Source: Phytophthora quininea (lineage: Eukaryota; Oomycota; Peronosporomycetes; Peronosporales; Peronosporaceae). Taken from it: DNA of 64,000 bases. The notes beneath the pieces were generated by a model, which was not told the DNA's origin, made no database searches, and saw only the letters and a list, made by a program, of their open reading frames with translations. This document shows positions 30,823 through 41,472 of this stretch, piece by piece. The translations under genes were made by a program, and so were the position numbers. Every line of letters begins with the position of its first letter. The first letter of the stretch is position 1. The stretch covers positions 124,001 through 188,000 of the forward strand of contig JAAVTG010000607.1 of assembly GCA_011947345.1 (NCBI GenBank), in the 5' to 3' direction.

Positions 30823-33800
30823 ATGACGCCCCTGAAGCTGCATCCAGAGGTTGTGGAACCCGGTGGTGAGAACCTCCCATCGATTCCAGTCACCGACTAC
30901 GTGCAGGTCGAGACTCCACGTGGCAACACTCCAGTGAATGAAGTTGTCGTTGAGCCCACCAAGATCGCCGACCAAAAGACGGAGCCCTCGGAGCCCAAGA
31001 AGAAGGAACCGATCCCCACCATCGCGTTCTCCGAGCTGTATCGCTATGGCACCGTCGGTGACAAGCTCGCTCTGTTTGTCGGTGTGGTGATGGCTGGTGC
31101 AAACGGCGCGCTGTTTCCCTGCATGGCCTTGATCTTCGGTAAAGCCATCAGTGCGTTCGCTCAACCCAATGGTGGTGTCGACATGGACGCCGTCAACTCG
31201 GCCGCCTTCGATTACATTCTGATCGCGATCGGGCTGTTCGTGAGCGACTACATCGCCTACGTGATCTTCGCCAACTCAGCTGAGAGGCAGATGAAGGCGC
31301 TACGTGACGAAGCTCTTCGCCACATGCTGTACATGAACATCGGCTGGTACGACAGCAGCGATCCGTTGACGCTCTCGAGTCGTTTGACGGGAGATACAGT
31401 CAAGATCAAGGATGGCATGGGCCAGAAGCTCGGCGACTCGGTCAAGTACACGTGCCAATTCATTGCCGGCTACGTGATTGGGTTGGTGCGCGGGTGGGAT
31501 ATTAGTCTGGTGATGGCCTGCATCATGCCGTGCATGGTGGCGTCGCTGGGCATCTTGATGACAAGTCTACGCAAGAGAGCGGTGCACTCGCAACAAATGT
31601 ACGCCGAGGCTGGTGCCGTGGCCGAGGAGACGCTGGGATCGATCCGTACCGTGTCGTCGCTGAATGCTGAGAAGTTAGCGATCGACAAATACAACGAGCG
31701 AGCCTCAAAGGCCGAGGAGACCAACATTCAGATCGCCAGGTTCTCGGCGGCGGTGTTCGGACTCTTCATGTGTAGCATTTGGTTGATGTACGCTGCCGGT
31801 CTCTGGTACGGTGGATCGAAGGTCGCTCACGGTAAAGCTTCTCCGAGCGAGGTCTTCCAGGCCTTCTTTGGTATCTTGATGGGAACCATTTCGCTTGGTC
31901 AGATCATGCCGAATATCTCTGCAATTGCTGAGGCCAAGGGAGCTGCCGCACAGATCTACAAGATCCTCGACACACCATCAGCCATTGATGCCTCTAACGA
32001 CGAAGGACTCAAACCTGGGTCCTGCACCGGCAAAATCCAAGCCACCAACGTCAACTTCCGATACCCGAACCGACCGGACGTGCAGATCCTCAACGACTAC
32101 AACGTCACCATCGAGAGCGGACAGACCGTGGCGTTCGTCGGAGCCAGCGGTGGTGGTAAGAGTACGCTGATCGCTCTGCTGGAGAGATTCTACGACCCCG
32201 AAGCCGGTTCCATCCTGCTCGACGGCCGCGACATCAAGACGTTGAACGTCAGGTGGTTGCGCTCGCAGATCGGACTGGTCTCACAAGAGCCCGTGCTGTT
32301 CGCCACCACCATCCTCGAGAACATCGCGGCCGGTGGGGACGGGATCACCCGCGACCAGGTGATCGAAGCGGCCAAGCTGGCCAACGCGCACACGTTCATC
32401 ATGTCGCTCCCGCAGCAGTACGACACGCTGGTGGGCGAGAAGGGCGTGTCGTTGTCGGGCGGTCAGAAGCAGCGCGTGGCCATCGCTCGAGCCATCGTGC
32501 GTGAGCCCAAGATTTTGGTGCTGGACGAGGCCACCAGCGCACTCGACGCCGAGAGCGAGCGCATCGTGCAGGCAGCTCTGAACGATCTGATGGACAAGAC
32601 TCGCATGACGACGCTGGTGATCGCGCACCGACTGAGCACGGTTCGTAAAGCAGATAAGATCGTGGTGGTGAATGGCGGTCACGTGGTGGAGGAAGGTCGT
32701 CACGAGGAGCTGGTGGCGATTGAGGACGGTATCTACCGTAAGTTGTACACGATTCAAGAGGAGAAGGCTCAAGAGGAGGCTGAAGCTGCTAAAACGGCAC
32801 TGGCAGAAGTGAACGGCGACGAACCGAGACGCAACTCGTTCAAGAAGAGAAGCAGCCACTCGATGGTCAGTGAGCACTTGGGTGAGGAAAATGCTGGTGA
32901 CTTTGAGAGCGGCAAGACGAACGGCAAGTCGTTCACGATTTTCGATGCTATTGCCTTTTCCCGACCGGAGCGAGGAGCATTCATCATTGGCATGCTCGCC
33001 GCAGCGGTGATGGGGTGTGCGATGCCTGGCTCGGCCGTGTTGATCAGCGAGATGGTGGCGTCGATGACGACCCACTACACGTCGTACAAGGTCTTCCACG
33101 TCCAGTCGGCACTCGATTCGCTGTCGCACGATGTGATGGTGTATGGCCTCTGCTACGTCGGCGGCTCGCTCATGATGTTCGTCGCGGCTGCGCTTCAGAA
33201 CTACTGCTTCAAGTACATGTCGGAGAAGCTCACATCGCGACTGCGCAACATCCACTTCACTGCACTGTGCCGACAAAACGTTGCCTTCTTTGACGAGAAG
33301 AAGAACGCGACGGGAGCTCTGACGGCCGATCTGTCGACCAACGCCACCAAAGTGGCTCTGATCTCCGGCGATTCCCAGGGTCGAATCGTCCAAGCCGTCT
33401 TCACCTTCATCGCGGCGTTGGTGATCTCGTTCACCACCGGAAGTTGGTTGTTGACGCTGGTGATGCTCGCCGTGTTCCCGTTCCTCATCCTGGGCCAACT
33501 CTTCCGCATGCGTCAGATGAAATCGTCCGCTCACATGTCGGACGAGCTGTCAGACGTCGGTGCGCACGCTTCCGAGGCGCTCAGCAACATTCGCACGGTC
33601 GTGTCGCTCGGGCTGGAGAAGTCGATCTGCACTAAGTTCTCCAAGCTGTTGGAAGAACCTCTGGTGAGCGGCAAGCGCGCGGCGCAATTCAACGGCATCG
33701 CGTTGGGCTTCAGCTCGTTCATTACGTTCGCTACGTACTCGCTGGTCTTCTGGTACGGCGGCCAGCTCGTGCGCGACGACAAAATCGACTTCAAGGAGCT

Positions 33801-34713
33801 CATGCGAACACTGATGGCCATCATGATGTCGGCCCAGGGAATCGGTAGCGCCGCCTCCTTTGCCAGTGAGTCTGACAATGCCCTCAAATCCGGCAAGGCG
33901 ATCGTGGATCTACGTGACCGCCAACCTCCGATCGATTCCTTCGACGAGTCTGGACTTCAGCCTCAGCAACTTGAGGGCAAGATCGAGTTCAAGAACGTGC
34001 TCTTCCGGTACCCGACACGACCCCAAGTCACCGTGCTCAAGAACTACAACCTCACCATCGAGGCCGGACAGACCGTCGCCTTCTGCGGACCCAGCGGCGG
34101 CGGCAAGAGCACGTGTGTGTCGCTCATCGAGCGCTTCTACGACCCCGTGGACGGCCAAGTGCTGCTCGACGGCGTGGACACCAAACAACTCAACCTCAAC
34201 TGGCTGCGCAGTCAGATCGGTCTGGTGGGTCAGGAGCCGACGCTGTTCATCGGCACCATCGCCGACAACATTGCGTACGGCTTGACGAGTAGACCGACGC
34301 AGCAGGACATCGAGGAGGCGGCCAGGATGGCCAACGCGCACGACTTCATCACGCAGTTCCCGGACGGATACGACACCCAAGTTGGCATGAAGGGCGAGCA
34401 GTTGAGCGGCGGTCAGAAGCAGCGCATCGCCATCGCTCGAGCCATCCTGAAGAACCCCAACATTCTGCTGCTGGACGAGGCCACGAGCGCATTGGACTCG
34501 GAGAGCGAGAAGGTGGTGCAGGAGGCGCTGGACAAGGTGGTGGCGTTGAAGCGCCGGACGACGATGATCATCGCGCACCGCCTGTCGACGATCCGCAAGG
34601 CGGACAAGATTTGTGTCGTGAGCGGCGGTAAGATTGCCGAGCAGGGCACGCACCACGAGCTGGTCAAGCTCAAGGGCATCTACGCCAAACTGGTCGAGCA
34701 CGCCGTAAACTGA
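30823..34713 (+). CDS. ABC exporter E, ABCB/P-glycoprotein type (intact)
   Basis: Uninterrupted 1296-aa full transporter. The ATG at 30823 (MTPLKLHPEVVEPGG) is preferred because a perfect core promoter ends about 40 bases upstream. TMD1 has NSAERQMKALRDEALRHM and KIKDGMGQKLGDS. NBD1 and NBD2 have canonical GASGGGKST / GPSGGGKST, LSGGQKQR and LDEATSALD motifs and both H-loops. The linker near residue 670 is rich in basic and Ser residues (RRNSFKKRSSHSM), a plausible phosphorylation segment as in P-glycoprotein linkers. TMD1 and TMD2 differ from D throughout while both NBDs are essentially the same DNA. It is the last of the tandem trio C-D-E. Predicted ATP-driven exporter; substrate unknown. 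Confidence 0.93.
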   Translation: MTPLKLHPEVVEPGGENLPSIPVTDYVQVETPRGNTPVNEVVVEPTKIADQKTEPSEPKKKEPIPTIAFSELYRYGTVGDKLALFVGVVMAGANGALFPCMALIFGKAISAFAQPNGGVDMDAVNSAAFDYILIAIGLFVSDYIAYVIFANSAERQMKALRDEALRHMLYMNIGWYDSSDPLTLSSRLTGDTVKIKDGMGQKLGDSVKYTCQFIAGYVIGLVRGWDISLVMACIMPCMVASLGILMTSLRKRAVHSQQMYAEAGAVAEETLGSIRTVSSLNAEKLAIDKYNERASKAEETNIQIARFSAAVFGLFMCSIWLMYAAGLWYGGSKVAHGKASPSEVFQAFFGILMGTISLGQIMPNISAIAEAKGAAAQIYKILDTPSAIDASNDEGLKPGSCTGKIQATNVNFRYPNRPDVQILNDYNVTIESGQTVAFVGASGGGKSTLIALLERFYDPEAGSILLDGRDIKTLNVRWLRSQIGLVSQEPVLFATTILENIAAGGDGITRDQVIEAAKLANAHTFIMSLPQQYDTLVGEKGVSLSGGQKQRVAIARAIVREPKILVLDEATSALDAESERIVQAALNDLMDKTRMTTLVIAHRLSTVRKADKIVVVNGGHVVEEGRHEELVAIEDGIYRKLYTIQEEKAQEEAEAAKTALAEVNGDEPRRNSFKKRSSHSMVSEHLGEENAGDFESGKTNGKSFTIFDAIAFSRPERGAFIIGMLAAAVMGCAMPGSAVLISEMVASMTTHYTSYKVFHVQSALDSLSHDVMVYGLCYVGGSLMMFVAAALQNYCFKYMSEKLTSRLRNIHFTALCRQNVAFFDEKKNATGALTADLSTNATKVALISGDSQGRIVQAVFTFIAALVISFTTGSWLLTLVMLAVFPFLILGQLFRMRQMKSSAHMSDELSDVGAHASEALSNIRTVVSLGLEKSICTKFSKLLEEPLVSGKRAAQFNGIALGFSSFITFATYSLVFWYGGQLVRDDKIDFKELMRTLMAIMMSAQGIGSAASFASESDNALKSGKAIVDLRDRQPPIDSFDESGLQPQQLEGKIEFKNVLFRYPTRPQVTVLKNYNLTIEAGQTVAFCGPSGGGKSTCVSLIERFYDPVDGQVLLDGVDTKQLNLNWLRSQIGLVGQEPTLFIGTIADNIAYGLTSRPTQQDIEEAARMANAHDFITQFPDGYDTQVGMKGEQLSGGQKQRIAIARAILKNPNILLLDEATSALDSESEKVVQEALDKVVALKRRTTMIIAHRLSTIRKADKICVVSGGKIAEQGTHHELVKLKGIYAKLVEHAVN
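31927..32781 (+). repeat. TMD1-end plus NBD1 identical tract, gene E
   Basis: Mate of 27510-28364 in gene D. Confidence 0.85.
33928..34661 (+). repeat. NBD2 identical tract, gene E
   Basis: 734 bases identical to genes C and D except T at 34290 (AGT for AGC, silent). Confidence 0.85.
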
Positions 34714-35387
34714 CCAGAGCGAGCTGATGCATTTGATGAAATAGATTAAAATATATTATCCGTTGAACATACATAAGTTTTAAAAAGCATACACCCGATT
34801 TTTTAAGTAGCTAACCGACACACACTTAGTCAACTTCGGATCGGAATCTTGTATCAATCAGTGACCGAGTGTCTAAACTGACTGGCACATTGCCTGCTGC
34901 AGAAGGCTGCCGACAGCTCGTTCCAAGTGGATGTCGCCACTCCCTACGCCGAGCTTTGGTAGTGAAGAATTGCCGCACGTTGACACACCATTGGGGTGAT
35001 TGACTGACTGTCTGTTGTTGCTGCCAGGATGGGGACGCACTCGAACGGCCCGTCGTGAGAACGGGGAGCATCGTCGGACTTTCTCGTTTTCCAAGTGGTA
35101 ACGGTGCGGCAAATTGACGTGACGTGATACCTGTAGCGGATGTCGACCACAATGGATCTAGTAGGCTCGACATCTGGTAGGCTCGATACCTACCAAACAC
35201 AAAGGTGCGAGGACCATTTTGCTGTGCGAGACCGTCACTCCACGACACTTTGTCCACTTTATGACCTGGTCGTCCTACCAAACGATAGACGCAACGATGG
35301 ACTGACCAAAACCTCTACTCCCAGCAAGCACATTTTCCTAAACGGACTGCACGATGAACGTCACGGAATGGCGGGGCAGCATTCTTT
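34714..35387. other. Intergenic region after the ABC array
   Basis: A/T-rich stretch right after gene E (AATAGATTAAAATATATTATC at 34739-34759, probable 3' processing region). The rest has no recognisable gene. Confidence 0.4.
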
Positions 35388-35575
35388 TGGGCCGTTGCGA
35401 CTCACCTTCGAGAAGCAGGAACGCTGTCAAGAGTTGACTCTGCAATTGTTGGATCGGACGCTTCGCAGCTACGACGGACGCGATGATGCCAACACCCACG
35501 GCTCGCCACGACACCACTCCAACCTCATCCACGCCAACTTGGACGACGTCATGCTAGGGCTGTCCATTCTGAGCT
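35388..35575 (+). pseudogene. Fragment of the START-FYVE-like gene with an internal deletion
   Basis: GPLRLTFEKQERCQEL, LDRTLRSYDGRDDANTHG and SPRHHSNL closely match the N-terminus of the gene at 37294-38615, on the opposite strand. The match then jumps to HANLDDVMLGL, which corresponds to DASLDDVMLGL some 45-50 residues further on in that gene, so the middle segment is deleted. Nothing recognisable of the START core or zinc finger follows. It is an inverted partial duplicate lying on the other side of the phosphate transporter. Confidence 0.75.
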
Positions 35576-35831
35576 TTCGTTACGGTTCACATCTCATGAA
35601 CGAAGCTGCGATCTGCCTAGCGATGAAATGCGTCGAGATTCATTTGCCTGCTCGTCCAAATCAATTAACATAACGGCAACTTGCTGCTTCACGCAAATAA
35701 CTGTCGATATATTGCACCGGCGCAACTTGGTTCCGGGTTCTAGTCTTCAAGCAGCGTCCACTTTCAAATTGACCCAGCTTCACGAAGCCCCTAAGGTTCA
35801 GGTCACTGCTTCCTTCTGCCCAACCGCCGCC

Positions 35832-37226
35832 ATGAACAAGTTTCTCGTCCGTGGGATCGGCTTTTCAACGACGCGTACGACCTTTTCGTCATGAATGTCG
35901 TCAACGTCGTGCTGACGGAGCAGTACGGGAAGGAAGTCTACACATCCGGCGTGAAATCCACCGTATCAGCAGCAGCTCTCATGGGTGCCATAGTCGGCCA
36001 GCTTCTTTTCGGTTATCTCGGCGACGTCTTCGGTCGTCGCGTCAACATGGTCGCCACGTGCATCCTGCTGATCTTCGGCGGCATTTTGTGCACACTCTCT
36101 TACGGCGGATCGCCTTTGGGCACGTTGTGGTTCCTTGCTGTCGCCCGCTTCATTTTAGGCGTTGGAATTGGTGGAGAATATCCGCTTGCAGCCTCATCTA
36201 CTGCTGAAGACGCGTCGTCGGTAGCGGATCGCAATAGTCGCGTGGCATCGACATTTTCCCTGCAAGGTGTTGGGTCTGTCACGGCTGCCATCCTTGGCAA
36301 TTTGCTTGTTGAGGCCTTGGCGGATGGTGACAAGGGGATGAACGATCCAACACGGCTTGAAGTCGTTTGGCGCTTGCTATTTGGTATTGGTGTCGTTCCA
36401 GCTTGCATTGTGTGCTACTACCGTATCACCGCTGAAGAGACCGAAGCTTTCAAAGCAGCTGAAGAACGTCGCCTTGCTACTAACGAAAACGCATCAAACA
36501 ATCGGCCTCCGCTCTCGTTCATCATGAAACACTATGGTGTTAGCCTTCTCGGGACGGCAGGCACGTGGTTCCTATTTGACATCGTTTTCTACGCGCAGAA
36601 CCTCTTCTCAGCAAGTATCCTGTCCGTCGTGGGGTCAAGAACGCCTCGCTGCGAGTGGTGACGACACAAAATGCTTTCGTCGCGCTGATGGCGTTGCCAG
36701 GCTACTACGTCGCGCTTTACTGTATCAACCGGATCGGTCGCAAGTTAATTCAGCTGCAAGGCTTCGCAGTTATGACTGTGCTGTTCCTAGTGTTGGCCAT
36801 TTTCTGGGATGAGCTCAAGAAGAGCGCGGTGCTGTTCATTGTCTTCTATGGCGCTGCTCTCTTTTCTCCAACTTCGGCCCCAACATGTCGACGTTTGTGA
36901 TGCCCACGGAAATGTTCCCGACGCCAATTCGCACCACTTGCCACGGTATCTCTGCGGCAGCCGGCAAAGCTGGAGCTGCGATCGGATCTTTTGGTTTCTC
37001 CATCTGGGTAGAGTACGATGGCTTTGGGTACTCCGGCGCATTCTACACTTTTGCTGCACTCTCGTTGATCTCCATCCCGCTGACGTGGTTCTGCACGTTC
37101 GACAACAACCAAAGTTTGGATGAAATGGACGAGCAGTTCTACGCAAAACTCAACGGCGAGAACGGCATTCAAAGCCAGTCGTCCGACAAGGGAGAGACCT
37201 CCAAGGTCACCAACACGCCAGTCTAG
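35832..37226 (+). CDS. Phosphate:H+ symporter copy 1 (PHS-type MFS), three 1-base losses
   Basis: Homologous along its whole length to the intact transporter at 61778-63181 (about 465 aa versus 467). ATG at 35832 (MNKFLVRGIGF). Motifs: LFGYLGDVFGRRVN between TM2 and TM3 (MFS motif A), GIGGEYPLAASSTAEDAS in TM4, FLFDIVFYAQNLF, and the C-terminal half with NRIGRK and MFPTPIRTTCHG. Three homopolymers are one base short of the copy 2 reading: TTTT at 35862-35865, GGGG at 36631-36634 and TTTT at 36862-36865. With normal runs the frame is continuous (NDAYDLF, VVGVKNASLRVV, FFSNFGPN). CCACTTTCAAATTGAC at 35758-35773 resembles the oomycete core promoter. PHO84/Pht1-type proteins import inorganic phosphate with protons at the plasma membrane. 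Confidence 0.75.
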
Positions 37227-37293
37227 CCACACAGACCACCCGAAATCTACCAATACCACTAATCAAATCCCATTCGCTCGAGCTTGTTCAAAA

Positions 37294-38615
37294 TCACGGA
37301 GCGCTAAGGACGCTTGCTGCGTCGGAAAAACTGTACGTGTACTCCGAGATTGACCTTCCTGGGGACCAGGAAGGGGTCATAGCATCGTCCAATAACCCCC
37401 ATGTTGAGCGGCCACTATCTGCGTTATCGTTCGCGGCTTGCGTCAGTCGCTGCTGCTCCAGCTCGCACGCGATCTCCGCTGAACGTTGATGGTTGACGAA
37501 ATCTAGACATCTCCGACATAAAACAACATGGACACTTCGCGTCGGAGGTCCTCTCCTGTTACCAGTGAGGACCCGAAACGACCGTTTGACTTGACACTTT
37601 GAGCACAGCAATGTCGCGCATATGGCGCACGAGTTGCTAGAGCTGGGAAGTCCGTCGAGGTCTCGGCCGTGGCGCTTGAACTTTTCCTTGCAGATATCAC
37701 AACGTGAAAGATCAGCCGACGTACTACGCACTACTCGCTGTCTCCTAGCATTGGGGTTCTTCATGTTGTTCATGAGGCACCACTGCAGCTTCTTTGTTCA
37801 GCTACCTGTGGAGCTTTCCAAAATCCCAAAGCGGAGACCCACATGGCGTTCATGACGATTGTATCCAAGATATGCCCCATCGTCTCCACATACAACTGGA
37901 TGTAGACGTCTACCATTCCGTTCCCCATTTCACGATACAGCGCGCCGTACATCAACTTCCCGCGAGTCATTGGTTTAGGAAGAGGGGCGAGTTGTGAGAG
38001 CGGTGCCGGCTGCGCTAAATCGTAGCCGATGCGGTCCCCGTTAGAGCGGGTGATCACTCCAGACGCACAGAGCATTATGAAATCTCTCGGACGAACGATC
38101 AAACTCAACGGCCAGTCTTGCTCCCCTACCATCCACATGACGCTTAAGTTCTGGAACGGATCCTCGTCGGTGGGTCCGGAAAGCTTCGCCAATGTCGCTC
38201 CGCTGACGTCGTGCGTTGCGATTGAAGCAGCTCGGAGTCGCATTTCTCCGAAGGTTTGCGTGACGAGGCCCAACATGACATCGTCTAAGCTGGCGTCGAT
38301 GGTGCCGACGGCAAGGAGAACTGCCGGGCGGTCCCAATTGTCTCCAGGCATGTGGAGATCCCTCCTAATGCCATGATCTCGCTCTACATACAGCGACGCG
38401 TTGGCTTGGGTTTTGTGGCGCTTCCAGCGAGCGCTGTCGAGGTTGGAGTGGTGTCGTGGCGAGCCGTGGGTGTTGGCATCATCGCGTTCGTCGTAGCTGC
38501 GCAGCGTTCGATCCAACAGTTGCAGTGTCAACTCCTGACAGCGCTCTTGCTCCTCGAAGGTCAGTCGCAATGGTTTGAACGGAATCCTTCCGCGATATCC
38601 CTCGACGTTCATCAT
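37294..38615 (-). CDS. START-like domain plus FYVE-like zinc finger protein (one 1-base loss)
   Basis: ATG region at 38615 (MMNVEGYRGRIPFKPL). Residues 1-280 match the large oomycete family with an N-terminal RCQELTLQLLDRTLRSYDE segment and a START-like lipid-binding domain (LSVMWMVGEQDWPLSLIVR, RDFIMLCASGV, IGYDLAQPAPL). The frame stops at 37770 but continues in the next frame as QWCLMNNMKNPNARRQR. One extra A in the AAA at 37793-37795 (minus strand) would give KKLQWCLMNN and join them. The C-terminal 140 aa contain four C-x2-C pairs (CDIC, CAIC, CSKC, CRRC), the cross-brace of a FYVE-type finger. Such proteins probably bind phosphoinositides and lipids at endomembranes; this is family inference. 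Ends TGA near 37294. Confidence 0.75.
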
Positions 38616-39334
38616 GCAAAGGGTTTCTTCAAATGAAGCGTGCAGTGATGTTCACGGCACTTGAACTAAACCGACAGACGCTCCATCTTGTTGCGTCTAT
38701 CGTCCGGAGGCTGCTCCGGCTCAGTCCGCTCTCGGTATAAAGGGGACAGCTTGTCCTGACGTGGCGGTCATTAAAGGGTCCATCGCCTATGTGTTGGTGG
38801 GGATCGAGGCGCATTTCACCGCCAGCTCAGCACGATGTCACCGGCGGTGACTCACCGCATTTCATCTGAGTTGTGATGGTCGTGGAATCTTCACGCTAAC
38901 GAAGTTGTATGCTTTAGTTGTTAGTCTCCGAGTGAGACCATGGAACCGTGGACATCTTTGAGCGCTGTTGCGACAATGGCATAGAGCACTTCTTGCCAAT
39001 CAGTTGTGCACTCCCGCAAAACATCTCCATGATGGAGATGTTTTGCGGGAGTGGAGTCCATGCGAGTTCCCGGCAAGGCTCTACATGTAGCCCGTGTGAC
39101 GGTTGCTACCAGGAAGTTGCTCCTAAGCAAGACTCGCACGACTTTCTTGTATCCACACGTGGAATTTAGCGGTTGAGGGGCATCTGATAGCAACCATCTC
39201 TTCGTGCCCCGAAACTGCATTGAAGAGATCCCCAACTGTTCAACTTCCAGCTCGGTGTTTGTCATCGCAATAATCAGCATCTTGGTGCTTGCATTCTCAT
39301 AAGGAAAATAAATCTTATTCGATTGTCTTGTACT
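38616..39334. other. Intergenic region with a large palindrome
   Basis: No recognisable gene. An open frame on the minus strand (39280-38921, 119 codons, WLLSDAPQPLNSTC) has no family features I know. A 45-base perfect palindrome sits at 39009-39053. Confidence 0.35.
39009..39053. repeat. 45-base perfect palindrome (22-base arms)
   Basis: Bases 39009-39030 are the exact reverse complement of 39032-39053 around a single G at 39031. The arm begins CACTCCCGCAAAACATC. The identity ends sharply on both sides. Confidence 0.9.
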
Positions 39335-41115
39335 TCAATCCACTTTTCGCAGAAGAGTGATCCGCTCGGGGTCGCCAACAGCAATGTCTTCCTCTGGTGG
39401 GACCCAGAGGCTCCGCATTTCACGAGCGTATAGCCGCAGCTGGATCATTCGCTGTGCGAAAAACTTAGTGTCTTCGTGGTACTGTCTGCGAGCTTGTGCA
39501 GCCATCGCTTCCCGCTCTGTAGGGCCAGTCTGCTTCACTACGTGATCCACAGCATTGCACAAGTCTTGAGCTGAAAATTTAGCGACAAGACCGTCCACCG
39601 ACTTCAGTCCGTGTCTGCCTTCGTATCCGCCACCAAGAAGCATATCTGGGTGGGTTTGGCGGTGGGTGTCAATGAGCACGCCCATTTTCTTAGAAGTAAT
39701 GAGTTCGTTCATCGGGTGGGCGTCTGTAGTGATAATGACGCCTCCCGATGCTCGAGCCTGGTCGATGTAGTGGCCATAACCTTCTTGGGTGCTTGGACAG
39801 AGGAAGAACGAGGTCTCTGCCAGCATTTTCCCAAACGCCACTGCATCCATACGCTTATGAATGAGGTTTACATTGGGAGCTTCGAGAATGGCGTCGTCGT
39901 AGACTGCTTGGAACCGCTCCCCGTAAATCTTGTCGTGGATGTAGAGATCTAACGGTGGGTAGTTTGGGTGCGACAACCAGCAGTCAAGGACCTGCTGAGT
40001 GCCTTTGTACGGACTACACCATGAAACCAACAAAACAAACGTGAGTTTATCCCCACCGACAAGCAAAAGTCAACAGATCGCACCTGGATCCAGCCGTATG
40101 CGTGAAGCGAATTTTTCAAAGTTTTTCGCTTGAATTTCGCTCTCTCCGAGCATCTCAGTGGCGTGATTAGCGATATCGGTCGAAGTAAACCTCGTCAAGA
40201 ACACCTTTGTGTCTCGAGGGTTTCCTTCCTGTGCGTACCAAGCCTTCACTCGCTGGTCACACGCTAGTGTCCTGCAAATGACAACATCCACGCTCCAATA
40301 CTCTTTGGCTGTGAGTTCGCGCATCTCAATGTTGGGCATGATGTAGATCGGTTTGCTCCGTGGCCATTCGGACCGGTCTGGTCGTGAGTCCCAGTAGTGG
40401 TTGAAGAACAACATGGGCGTCTGCGGACACAATTGGTAGTACATGACGTCCTCCCTAGTGGCCGGATCAAAGAATTTGTCCTCCAAAGCCCACAGTGGCA
40501 AGATCCTAGAGTGTAGATCTGTCCACAGCAACAACATCAGTCCCCACCTTCTACCTACTATTTATGATTAAGAAATCCTTTACATTTTGTGAAGGCCACT
40601 GCGTCTTCGCAGTATCCGAGTCCTCGGATGCCGTCGGGCAGATAGACGTCCACATCTGGACACTGTTTGAGCTGTTCCAGCACTCTGTGGTCGCCTCGTT
40701 CCAGTAGAAAAGCTCCTTTATTTTGCTGCTCCCCAGAGTAGTCTGGGGCGCCATGCTGCCATGGGATGATGGCCTGCTTTCTGGCCATACAGGCCGCATG
40801 CAGCCAGCTCAGGTGCTCTCTCTCCTGGCTCGGCACTTGCTGGCTCTCGTCCGTCATCCATCGAGCGACGGAGATCTGGGCGAGGCCGGACACTTCCAGG
40901 TCTGGAGGCTGGAGGGCGAAGCGCTCGCTGTCCTGAGGGACCGAGACGAGCCGTCGGGACGTCGAGAACCTGGCCAGCTTGAAGATGAAGAGCTCGAACA
41001 GCAGGAAGCCCAGCGCGTAGACGAGCAGCACGGGCCCGAAGCGCAGCCGCCGCGAGCGAGTGATGGGCACCGGCAGCGACGACGCCTTGAGCGTCACAGA
41101 GCGCAACTGGCGCAT
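39335..41115 (-). CDS. Type II membrane-anchored glycosyltransferase (GT4-like)
   Basis: ATG at 41115 (MRQLRSVTLKASS); a perfect core promoter lies just upstream. Residues about 26-48 (LLVYALGFLLFELFIFKLA) form one signal-anchor helix after a basic N-terminus, giving a Golgi-type type II topology. Exon 1 ends AFTK at a GTAAAG donor; a 65-nt intron (about 40576-40512, with a CTGAT branch-like site and an ACAG end) joins to YLHSRILPLW. The C-terminal half has the GT-B pattern: SPYKGTQQVLDCWL, FLCPSTQEGYGHYIDQARASG and HPMNELI, typical of nucleotide-sugar binding in GT4-like enzymes. An in-frame TGA at 40070-40072 lies between DPGAIC and LLLVGGDKLTF, and no splice of correct phase removes it. 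Donor sugar and acceptor are unknown; extracellular glycan or glycoprotein synthesis is likely. Confidence 0.7.
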
Positions 41116-41144
41116 GGCGTTTCCTGGGGATGTGAGCTTTTGGC

Positions 41145-41161
41145 GGCAAATTGAAGAATGA
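41145..41161 (-). promoter_or_regulatory. Oomycete core promoter of the glycosyltransferase gene
   Basis: On the minus strand TCATTCTTCAATTTGCC matches the Inr + FPR consensus completely. The inferred start near 41159 gives a leader of about 44 bases to the ATG at 41115. Confidence 0.85.
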
Positions 41162-41472
41162 AGCAGCTGAAGTGGCTACGACTTCAACGATACCGTTTGA
41201 TTGGATGAAAAGAACAGCAGCCAATCAACGGTCGTGGAACGCTTCCATTTTCACAATTATTCGAATGTGTAATCATTGTGGAGTATCACTCTCCTCTTCA
41301 GTCAGAGAAGCTTTTACTGTTTAGCGCAAGGTGGTGGACGAACAGCAATTGCATGAACAGTAAGAGAGTGTTGCAGTTTGCAAAGGCTGGAACAGCGTGT
41401 TTAAAATTCACTTTCTTCGCTTGTCGAAACGCTGGCGTCTTTATTGACCACTGGTCTCCGTGCAGTTGCTGG

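Noticed and set aside
40010..40090. A second intron in the glycosyltransferase to remove the TGA
   Set aside because: The only GT...AG pair of suitable length (GTGCGA to GTGTAG) changes the reading phase and deletes the conserved stretch before SPYKGT.
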